Shown: positions 1 through 5,877 of the stretch, in pieces
Layout: every line of letters starts with the position of its first letter
Numbering within the stretch: the stretch's first letter is position 1
Assembly (NCBI GenBank): GCA_964604675.1
Contig: CAZSAT010000159.1
Coordinates: forward strand, 1-14,764
DNA length: 14,764 nucleotides
Direction of reading: 5' to 3'
DNA from: CAZSAT01 sp964604675
Lineage (GTDB): Bacteria; Myxococcota_A; UBA796; CAJQPC01
Notes under the pieces: generated by a model
Databases searched by the model: none
What the model was told of the DNA's origin: nothing
What the model saw: only the letters and a program-made list of their open reading frames with translations
Made by a program: the position numbers and the translations under genes

Positions 1-1
1 C

Positions 2-1666
2 AGCTGGGAGATGGTCAACGCCAACGGGGTGCTCCTGCCCATCGACGGAGAGGCCCGCTTCTTCGCGGACCGTGACAGCGAGGTCCAGGCCGGTGCGATG
101 ACGCTGCGCTTCAAGGCTCACAGCGTCGTGGACGCGAAGGGCAACCCCTACGAGGGCGAGGTCACCGTGAAGACCTCCTTCCTCGACCCCTCCGACGCCA
201 TGGAGCGCCGCACGGCGCCGGGCGAGCTCAAGGGCCTCGCCCTCGGCGGCAACGCCAAGGAGGAAGGCGACGAGGTCAACCTCCAGAGCTTCGGCATGGG
301 CTTCATCGGACTCTATGGGGCCGACGGCGAAGAGCTCGGCATGGGTGAAGGCCACAGCTACGAGTGCGACATGCCGGCGACCAACGACGCCTGCTACGAC
401 GACTCGGCGTGCATGGAGCCCGGCGGCGACATGCCGATGTGGGACTACGACGTCGACCTGGACATCTGGGTCGAGACCGGCGTGGGCGAGATCACCTACA
501 ACCCCGACGGCTACGTGGTGACCTACGCCGCGAGCGGCACCTGGGTCAACATCGACGTCGAGGCCAGCGTCGTCTGCGCCCGTGGGCGCATCGTGGACGA
601 GGTGGGCTGGCCCATCCGCGGCGCCGAGATGTGGTTCGAGGCCGGTGACGGCGGCGGCATCCACGGCACGGCCATCACCGACGAAGACGGCTACTACACC
701 ATCTACATCGACGCCGCGAACCCCTACGCCACCATGGACGCCACCACGTCCATCCCCGGGCCCAGCGGCTGGAGCTCGTGGTCCAGCTCGGGCACGGTGT
801 ACGGCGCACCCGGCGACAGCTGCTACGCGATGCCCGACATGGACATCCCCGTCTGCCGCGAGACCGGCATGGTCGCGACGGACAACCTGTCGACCTACAC
901 CAGCGAGGGTGCAGACGGCGAGAACGGCGACCGCATGTACGCGGGCTTCTGGTTCCCGCCGGGCGACCCGGCCGACTGCGCCGACCCGTGGGGCCACGTC
1001 CCGATGGACACCTGCCAGGTCTACGACCCCGAAGACTTCCCGACCTACGGGACCCTGTCGGACGAGGACGGCCTCCCGATGACCATGCTCTCGGTCGGCA
1101 GCTTCTTCCAGGTCGACACGCCGCGGGACTCCTACCCGATGACCATCCTCGAGGACGAGGCCGGTCGGGTGAAGTACGCCTGGGACGACTACGACATCGA
1201 CGTGCTCGAGGACGACTACTACACGTCCAACGAGCTGGACTTCGAGGGCGGCGACGTGCTGTCTGCCACCGCACCGGGCAACAGCTCCGAGTACCTCGGC
1301 CCGATCCTCGAGGACACCTGGCTCACCATCCCCGCGGACGTGGCGCTCAGCAGCCCCGGGGTGATGGACGCGTCGCGGAACAGCGGCTTGACCGTGGCCT
1401 ACGACGCCGAGAACACCGCCGACGGCCTGCTCGTGATGCTCAACGGCGTCAGCTACAACGGCGCGAAGAGCGAGGGCGTGGTCTGCCGCTTCTCCGACGA
1501 CGGCAAGTTCACGGTGCCCGGCAGCGTCTTCGAGACCTTCGACGGTGCTGCGTACGGTGGCATGGGCGTGTACCGGGCCGAGCTCGGCCACGTGAACGGC
1601 CCCGACGGCTACCCGATCCGCTTGCAGGCGCTGAGCGGCTCCGTCCTCGAGCTCGAGATCCACTGA
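2..1666 (+). CDS. Acidic secreted/surface protein with carboxypeptidase-regulatory-like domain (5' end missing)
   Basis: The reading frame is already open at base 2, and the visible 554 residues align from the start with about residue 95 onward of the downstream paralog, so the N-terminus (probably signal peptide and first regulatory-like domain) lies outside the window. The ATG at position 11 falls inside this homology and is not a real start. The visible order is: a beta-rich module with DAKGNPYEGEV, an LDPSD segment and a FGMGFIGLYG strand, which recalls the CILP/FAM171-type extracellular module; a cysteine-rich insert (C at about bases 367–415); a second carboxypeptidase-regulatory-like repeat around 568–720 ending in TDEDGYYTIY; and a conserved C-terminal half with PPGDPADC and FEGGDVL. 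The composition is very rich in Asp, Glu and Gly, with scattered Cys, as expected for an exported protein. The molecular function is unknown; adhesion or an envelope structural role is a guess. Confidence 0.85.
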   Translation, partial: SWEMVNANGVLLPIDGEARFFADRDSEVQAGAMTLRFKAHSVVDAKGNPYEGEVTVKTSFLDPSDAMERRTAPGELKGLALGGNAKEEGDEVNLQSFGMGFIGLYGADGEELGMGEGHSYECDMPATNDACYDDSACMEPGGDMPMWDYDVDLDIWVETGVGEITYNPDGYVVTYAASGTWVNIDVEASVVCARGRIVDEVGWPIRGAEMWFEAGDGGGIHGTAITDEDGYYTIYIDAANPYATMDATTSIPGPSGWSSWSSSGTVYGAPGDSCYAMPDMDIPVCRETGMVATDNLSTYTSEGADGENGDRMYAGFWFPPGDPADCADPWGHVPMDTCQVYDPEDFPTYGTLSDEDGLPMTMLSVGSFFQVDTPRDSYPMTILEDEAGRVKYAWDDYDIDVLEDDYYTSNELDFEGGDVLSATAPGNSSEYLGPILEDTWLTIPADVALSSPGVMDASRNSGLTVAYDAENTADGLLVMLNGVSYNGAKSEGVVCRFSDDGKFTVPGSVFETFDGAAYGGMGVYRAELGHVNGPDGYPIRLQALSGSVLELEIH

Positions 1667-1737
1667 GTCCGACCGCGGGGGCCCCCTCCGGGCTCCCGTC
1701 TCGGGCTCTGCACCTCCCGTTTCCCTGCTTTGGGTCG

Positions 1738-1756
1738 CACAGCCAGGAAGGCTGTG
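1738..1756 (+). terminator. Weak hairpin after the first surface-protein gene
   Basis: CACAGCC (1738–1744) pairs perfectly with GGCTGTG (1750–1756) around an AGGAA loop. No T-run follows, so an intrinsic terminator role is doubtful. It could simply be 3'-UTR structure. Confidence 0.3.
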
Positions 1757-1850
1757 AAGAGTCGGCACGGCGGCAGCAGCAATTCCGCTGTTGCTTCCAT
1801 CCAACCCTCGGACACCACCACCGGGCATGACGCTCGGGTCGACTCCACCC

Positions 1851-1880
1851 AGCAGGGGAGGGTCCCGCCCCTCCCCTGTT
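1851..1880 (+). terminator. Strong GC-rich hairpin, candidate terminator of the upstream transcript
   Basis: CAGGGGAGGG (1853–1862) and CCCTCCCCTG (1869–1878) form a perfect 10-bp stem with loop TCCCGC. One G·U and one A·T pair extend it to 12 bp. Only two T residues sit at its 3' edge, so it lacks the U-tract of a classic intrinsic terminator. Its place between the upstream stop codon and the downstream promoter fits transcript-end formation or protection. Confidence 0.45.
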
Positions 1881-1960
1881 CGCCGGGATTGGGGTGCGGA
1901 GCACCCACGGAACAGCGAGATCCCGCCAGACGGTGAGATCAAAGTGTCGCATCCATCGAC

Positions 1961-1983
1961 CGATCCCCTGCACGAGGGGATCG
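1961..1983. promoter_or_regulatory. Inverted repeat upstream of the sigma-54 promoter (candidate activator site)
   Basis: CGATCCCCT (1961–1969) and AGGGGATCG (1975–1983) are perfect 9-bp arms around GCACG. The heptamer CGAGGGG at 1973 recurs at 1985, giving a 12-bp-spaced direct repeat. The centre is about 55 bp before the predicted transcription start, closer than the usual distance of enhancer-binding protein sites, so assignment as such a site is tentative. Confidence 0.45.
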
Positions 1984-2000
1984 ACGAGGGGCTTGAGTCG

Positions 2001-2016
2001 TGGCACGGAGTTTGCA
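2001..2016 (+). promoter_or_regulatory. Sigma-54 (RpoN) promoter
   Basis: TGGCACG at 2001–2007, four bases, then TTGCA at 2012–2016 is a complete match to the RpoN -24/-12 consensus (TGGCACG-N4-TTGCA), with correct GG-to-GC spacing. Transcription would start near 2026–2027, leaving a leader of about 35 nt before the ATG at 2062. Expression would need an enhancer-binding protein; none is encoded in this window. Confidence 0.82.
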
Positions 2017-2061
2017 ATAATGGAGCGTGCCCACGGATCATCGCCGTTCAGGAGAACCCCC

Positions 2062-4008
2062 ATGACCAGCCTCCTCAGCATCCTCGCGCTCAGCGCATGC
2101 AACGTCGCAACCGACCCCGTCGCGGGTGAGCAGGAAGCGGTCGACCCGATCGGTCGCATCGGCGGCATCGTCACGGACTCCAACGGCGCGCTGCTGGCCG
2201 GCGTGCTCGTGTCCGCCCAGGGCATGGAGACCGAGACCGACCAGAACGGCTACTACCTGCTCGAAGGCATCGAGCCCTCCGACCACATCGTGGTGGCGTT
2301 CACGAAGTCCGGCTACGCCCACAACTTCTCGAACACGAGCCTGGTCGGCTGGGAGATCGCGACCGCCAACCGCTCGATGCTCGAGATCGACGGCTACGAC
2401 TTCTTCGACGCCCGCGATGGCGGCGTCATCCAGGTCGGCGACGTCACGGTCGAGTTCGGTGCCGACAGCATCGTCGACGCCGACGGCAACCCCTACAACG
2501 GCGAAGTCCGCACCGAGGTCACCCACCTCGACCCGTGGGACCCGTCCGAGATGAAGGCTGGCCCCGGCGACCTGCGCGCCTTCCAGAAGGTCGACAACGA
2601 CGGCAAGATCGAGTTCGAGTCCACCCAGCTCGTCAGCTACGGCATGGCCGACATCAGCCTCTACGACGAGGACGGCAACCCGCTGAACCTGGAAGAAGGC
2701 GAGACCGCTGCGGTCGACATGCCGATCTCCAACGGTGAGCTCATCGACTGGTACCAGATGGGCGACGGCGACGCGCAGACCACCTGGTCCTTCGACACCA
2801 GCCGAGGTGCCTGGGTCGAGGAAGGCGAAGGCGTCGTCACGATCGACGACGAAGGGAACATGGCGTTCCGCTTCGAGGCCAGCCACTTCAGCTGGTGGAA
2901 CTGCGACGACGGCTTCATCCCCACCTGCGCCACCGGTCGCGTGATCGACGAGCTGGGCTTCCCCGTCCGCTCGGCCGAGCTGCACGCCCTGGGTTCGGTG
3001 ACCAACAGCCTCGTGAGCACCGACGAGGACGGCTACTACACGGCCAACGTGTTCGCCGGCGACTCGGTCACCTTCACGGGCTCCACGCTCATCCCCGGCG
3101 ACACCCGCTCCTGGAACAAGGCCGAGGTCGAGTTCATCGACGGCTCCACCGCCGACCCGAGCATCTGCCAGCCCATCGAGGACATCCAGATCGAGGTCTG
3201 CCGCGAGGTGGGCGTCGTGATGACCGACAACCTCGAAGTGCACCTCTCCGAGACCGACGAAGGTGGCAACGCCGACCGGCTCAACGCCATGTTCTGGGAG
3301 CCGCCTGGTGACCCCGAGCTCTGCGTCGACCCGTGGTCCACGCTCGACATGGAAGAGTGCCGCGTCTACGACCCCGCCGACTTCCCGAGCTACGGCGAGT
3401 TCGACGAGGACGGCCTGCCGACCGAGCTGCGCGACATCGGTGACTGGCTGACGATCGAGAGCCCGCGCGAGTCCTACACCATGGACATCGTGGAGGACGA
3501 GCCCGGCCAGACCGTCTACACCTACAGCGTGCACAGCCTGGACAAGGACGCGGTGACCTACGTCGAGACCAACGACATCGACTTCGAGGGCGGCGACGTC
3601 CTGGGCGCGAGCTCCGAAGGCAACGCGTCGATGTTCCTCGGCCCCATCGCTGAGTCCAACTGGGTCACCCTCCCGCCCAACCTCGAGCTGGACATGTCCG
3701 GCCCGCAGACCACGCCCACCAGCGGCGGCATGAAGATCAACTTCACCGGCGAAGGCGACGCGGACGGCATCCTGGTCATGGCCTCCGGCACGAACTCCGA
3801 AGCGGGCGGCGACGCCGGGAGCGTGGTCTGCCGCTTCCAGGACGACGGCAGCCTGACCATTCCGAGCAACATGCTCGACGAGCTCGGCAGCGGCACGGCT
3901 GGCCTGAGCCTGTACCGTCCGAGCCTCGGCTGGACCCCGGGCCCCGATGGCTACCCGGTCCGCGTGCAGGCCTTCAGCGGCGCGGTCATCGAGCTCGACG
4001 TCAAGTAG
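2062..4008 (+). CDS. Predicted lipoprotein with two carboxypeptidase-regulatory-like domains, paralog of the preceding gene
   Basis: The product of 648 residues begins with a short hydrophobic stretch and an LSAC lipobox, so Cys13 would be lipidated after export. Residues about 31–86 form a carboxypeptidase-regulatory-like beta fold (GRIGGIVTD to KSGYA). About 115–235 is a module with DADGNPYNGEV, THLDP, GPGDL and SYGMADISLYDEDG, reminiscent of CILP/FAM171 extracellular modules. About 286–345 is a second regulatory-like repeat. The C-terminal half shares WEPPGDPELC, DFEGGDVLG, VVCRF and GPDGYPVR with the upstream paralog. It is strongly acidic with conserved cysteines. The start at 2062 is chosen because AGGAG lies 7 bases upstream (2050–2054) and because the in-frame ATG at 2020 lies upstream of the sigma-54 transcription start. 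The signal peptide is unusually short and lacks Lys or Arg, so the 2020 start remains an alternative. The role is unknown. Confidence 0.88.
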   Translation: MTSLLSILALSACNVATDPVAGEQEAVDPIGRIGGIVTDSNGALLAGVLVSAQGMETETDQNGYYLLEGIEPSDHIVVAFTKSGYAHNFSNTSLVGWEIATANRSMLEIDGYDFFDARDGGVIQVGDVTVEFGADSIVDADGNPYNGEVRTEVTHLDPWDPSEMKAGPGDLRAFQKVDNDGKIEFESTQLVSYGMADISLYDEDGNPLNLEEGETAAVDMPISNGELIDWYQMGDGDAQTTWSFDTSRGAWVEEGEGVVTIDDEGNMAFRFEASHFSWWNCDDGFIPTCATGRVIDELGFPVRSAELHALGSVTNSLVSTDEDGYYTANVFAGDSVTFTGSTLIPGDTRSWNKAEVEFIDGSTADPSICQPIEDIQIEVCREVGVVMTDNLEVHLSETDEGGNADRLNAMFWEPPGDPELCVDPWSTLDMEECRVYDPADFPSYGEFDEDGLPTELRDIGDWLTIESPRESYTMDIVEDEPGQTVYTYSVHSLDKDAVTYVETNDIDFEGGDVLGASSEGNASMFLGPIAESNWVTLPPNLELDMSGPQTTPTSGGMKINFTGEGDADGILVMASGTNSEAGGDAGSVVCRFQDDGSLTIPSNMLDELGSGTAGLSLYRPSLGWTPGPDGYPVRVQAFSGAVIELDVK

Positions 4009-4033
4009 ACCGAGAACCGGCACCGACATGCCG

Positions 4034-4065
4034 AAGGCCGCGGGGTTCGCCCCGCGGCCTTTCTT
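4034..4065 (+). terminator. Intrinsic terminator of the lipoprotein gene
   Basis: AGGCCGCGGGG (4035–4045) and CCCCGCGGCCT (4050–4060) form a perfect 11-bp stem capped by TTCG, extended by A4034–T4061, and followed by TTCTTCT. It lies 25 bases past the stop codon and abuts the convergent ruvX stop. It may work weakly in the other direction, though the minus-strand tail is less U-rich. Confidence 0.9.
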
Positions 4066-4497
4066 CTATTCGGCGAGATCGTCGCCGTGGTCGAGCCACG
4101 ACTGCAGGATGATGAGGGCCGCCGCCTGGTCGATGACCTCCTTCCGCTTCGCGCGGGAGAGGTCGGCCTCGAGCAGGTGCCGCTCCGCCTGGACCGACGT
4201 GAAGCGCTCGTCGATGTAGACCAGCGGAAGCCCGGTGAGCTCGGCCAACGCGGCGCCGACCTGCCGCGCGAGCCGCGCGGGCCTGGCCTCGGACCCATCC
4301 AGCTCGAAGGGCAGCCCGACCACCAGCTGGGTGACCTCCTTCTCGGCACAGACCAGGGCGAGCTCGGAGCAGTCCTTCTTCACGCCCTGCCGCACCACGG
4401 TGTAGAGCGGCTGGGCGAACAGGCCCAGGGGATCGGAGATCGCGAGGCCGATGGTCTTGGTGCCCACATCGAGGGCGAGGGCGCGCGTTCGTTTCAT
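4066..4497 (-). CDS. ruvX: RuvX/YqgF-family putative pre-16S rRNA nuclease
   Basis: The 143-residue product has the RNase H-like fold signature of the RuvX/YqgF family: LALDVGTKTIGLAISDPLG with Asp10 near the N-terminus, VGLPFELDGSE in the middle, then YIDERFTS and a late IDQAAA segment carrying the other acidic residues. Members process the 5' end of 16S rRNA, and some resolve or cleave nucleic-acid junctions. The length matches the family (about 140) when translation starts at the ATG at 4497. A longer frame opens at 4548 but adds 17 residues that lie over the promoter region. No strong Shine-Dalgarno precedes 4497. Instead an 8-codon frame starting at 4520 ends in a TGA that overlaps the ATG, which may couple translation. 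It is divergent from cinA and shares a 74-bp control region. Confidence 0.93.
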   Translation of the reverse strand: MKRTRALALDVGTKTIGLAISDPLGLFAQPLYTVVRQGVKKDCSELALVCAEKEVTQLVVGLPFELDGSEARPARLARQVGAALAELTGLPLVYIDERFTSVQAERHLLEADLSRAKRKEVIDQAAALIILQSWLDHGDDLAE

Positions 4498-4513
4498 GGC
4501 ACGCTCGTAGCCC

Positions 4514-4542
4514 TTGCCATGTCCAGACGCACGGACTACTGT
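4514..4542 (+). promoter_or_regulatory. Sigma-70-type promoter of cinA
   Basis: TTGCCA (4514–4519, five of six to TTGACA) and TACTGT (4537–4542, a weak -10) are separated by exactly 17 bp. Transcription would start near 4549, giving a leader of roughly 20–25 nt before the GTG at 4572. On the minus strand TACAGT (4543–4538) could serve as the -10 of ruvX. Confidence 0.5.
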
Positions 4543-4555
4543 ACACACGTTCAGG
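4539..4555. promoter_or_regulatory. LexA-like box overlapping the cinA promoter
   Basis: CTGTACACACGTTCAGG matches 16 of 17 positions of the Myxococcus xanthus LexA motif as I recall it (CTRHAMRYBYGTTCAGS). It is also one base off the CTGT-N8-ACAG form and one base off GAAC-N4-GTTC. It overlaps the candidate -10 and start site, a position where a repressor would block transcription. The consensus is quoted from memory. Confidence 0.5.
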
Positions 4556-4571
4556 TCAACGAGGCCCTCCC

Positions 4572-5810
4572 GTGTCCACCACAGCCTTCCTGCTGGCCCA
4601 GGGCGACGAGCTGCTCACCGGGCAGACCGTCGACACCAACTCGGGTTGGCTCGCGGAGAAGCTCCATGAGCTCGGGGTGACGGTGCAGGAGGTTCGGGTG
4701 GTCGGCGACGACCCCGCCGCAATCGCCGCCGCCATCGACCACGCCTGCCGCTCGGCGAAGGTGGTCATCTGCACGGGCGGCCTCGGACCCACGAGCGACG
4801 ACCACACAGCAGCCGCAGCAGCAGCAGCTCTGAACGAGGACCTCGTGCTCTTCGAAGACGAGCTCGCCCACATCGCCGGGCTGTTCCGGCGCTTCGGTCG
4901 GCCGATGTCGAAAGCCAACGAGAAGCAGGCCTGGATGCCCGCCTCGGCACGCGCCCTGCGGAACGACTGGGGCACAGCGCCGGGCTTCGCCCTCCAACAC
5001 CACGGCGCGGTCGCCTGCTTCGTGCCCGGCGTGCCTCGGGAGATGAAGGCGCTCTGGAAGCACCGCATTGTGCCGCTGCTCGCGGAACGCCTGGAAGCCC
5101 CCTCTCGCACGCGGCTGCTCTTCCGGTGCCTCGGGATCGCGGAGTCGGTGCTCGAAGAGCGCATGAGCCCGCTGGCGCGACCCGGTTGGACCATCGGCTT
5201 CCGCACGAGGCTGCCGGAGAACCAGGTCAAGGTGTACGTCGATCAAGACCTCGACCTCGAGGACGCGCGCGCCGAGGTCCTCGGGGTGCTCGGCACGAGC
5301 TGCTTCGGCGTGGACTGTGGTCCGGTCGAAGCGGTCATCGGCGACCTGCTGATCGCTCGTGGCGAGACCGTCGCCACCGCCGAGAGCTGCACGGGCGGGC
5401 AGATCAGCGCTGCCCTCACCAGCGTGCCCGGCAGCTCGACCTACTTCATCGAGGGCGCCTGCCTCTACGCGAACGAAGCCAAGGTCCGCGTCGCTTCGGT
5501 CGATCCGTCCTCGCTCGCCGAGCATGGTGCGGTGTCCGAGGCCGTCGCTCGCCAGCTGGCCCAGGGCATCCGTGCCCGAGCCGGCACCACGTGGGGGCTC
5601 GGCACCACGGGCATCGCCGGTCCTGGCGGCGGCTCGAAGGAGAAGCCGGTCGGCACCGTGCACCTCGCCCTCACCGGCCCCGTCCACACCTGGCACCGGC
5701 AGATCGCCCTCTGGGGATCGCGCGAACGCGTGACTCGAATGGCCACCGGCGCCGCCCTCGACCTGTTTCGTCGGGCCCTCCAGGGCCGACTGCCCCCTCC
5801 TTCTTCGTAG
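4572..5810 (+). CDS. cinA: CinA: competence/damage-inducible protein, MoCF-like domain plus NMN deamidase domain
   Basis: The 412-residue product has the standard two-domain CinA layout. The N-terminal part resembles molybdopterin-binding (MoCF) folds, with GDELLTGQTVDTNS near residue 11 and TGGLGPTSDD at 68–77. The C-terminal part is PncC-like, with AESCTGG at 270–276 and TGIAGPGG at 346–353. The family hydrolyses ADP-ribose and/or deamidates nicotinamide mononucleotide, recycling the NMN released by DNA ligase, which makes sense beside recA. The GTG start is supported by GAGG (4561–4564) seven bases upstream. It is followed after 67 bp by recA, an order known in other bacteria where cinA and recA are co-induced. 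No truncation is seen. Confidence 0.95.
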   Translation: MSTTAFLLAQGDELLTGQTVDTNSGWLAEKLHELGVTVQEVRVVGDDPAAIAAAIDHACRSAKVVICTGGLGPTSDDHTAAAAAAALNEDLVLFEDELAHIAGLFRRFGRPMSKANEKQAWMPASARALRNDWGTAPGFALQHHGAVACFVPGVPREMKALWKHRIVPLLAERLEAPSRTRLLFRCLGIAESVLEERMSPLARPGWTIGFRTRLPENQVKVYVDQDLDLEDARAEVLGVLGTSCFGVDCGPVEAVIGDLLIARGETVATAESCTGGQISAALTSVPGSSTYFIEGACLYANEAKVRVASVDPSSLAEHGAVSEAVARQLAQGIRARAGTTWGLGTTGIAGPGGGSKEKPVGTVHLALTGPVHTWHRQIALWGSRERVTRMATGAALDLFRRALQGRLPPPSS

Positions 5811-5829
5811 CCGGACAGAATCTGTCCGG
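5811..5829. promoter_or_regulatory. Perfect 19-bp palindrome between cinA and recA
   Basis: CCGGACAG (5811–5818) and CTGTCCGG (5822–5829) flank AAT. It starts at the base after the cinA stop codon. No T-run follows, so it is either a hairpin at the cinA transcript end or a protein-binding operator upstream of recA, whose ATG is 48 bp downstream. It does not match the GTTCAG-type LexA box seen before cinA. Confidence 0.55.
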
Positions 5830-5846
5830 ACGCTCCTCGTCCCCCC

Positions 5847-5854
5847 GTTAGGCT
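5847..5854 (+). promoter_or_regulatory. Possible -10 region of recA (GTTAGGCT)
   Basis: GTTAGGCT sits 31 bp before the recA ATG. Similar CGGTTAG strings precede alaS (8030–8036) and the dehydrogenase gene (11829–11835) at 38–41 bp. The shared spacing suggests a local promoter element, but no clear -35 box is seen. Confidence 0.3.
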
Positions 5855-5877
5855 GACGTCACCACGCCGGAGTTCTC

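Larger units (their letters stand above)
1667..2061. other. 395-bp non-coding spacer between the two paralogs, with hairpins and a sigma-54 promoter
   Basis: No open frame here shows the codon bias or homology of a gene. The stretch holds a 7-bp hairpin at 1738–1756, an imperfect inverted repeat at 1773–1794, a strong hairpin at 1851–1880, a 6-bp hairpin at 1892–1906 (GGGTGC/GCACCC), an inverted repeat at 1961–1983 and the sigma-54 promoter at 2001–2016. The first part probably serves as the 3' end of the upstream gene and the last part as the control region of the downstream gene. A small RNA in 1667–1880 is possible but unproven. Confidence 0.7.

Noticed and set aside
2380..3060. Repeated Asp-x-Asp-Gly strings in the lipoprotein that look like calcium-binding loops
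   Set aside because: They sit at beta-turns of the carboxypeptidase-regulatory-like repeats and are not followed by the Glu spacing of EF-hands or by RTX repeats.
2038..4029. A 663-codon minus-strand open frame opposite the lipoprotein gene
   Set aside because: It mirrors the Asp/Glu/Gly codons of the sense gene and gives Val/Asp/His-rich sequence without recognisable domains.
4498..4548. N-terminal extension of RuvX from the ATG at 4548
   Set aside because: It adds residues not expected in the family and would overlap the promoter and LexA-like box. The ATG at 4497 gives the normal length.
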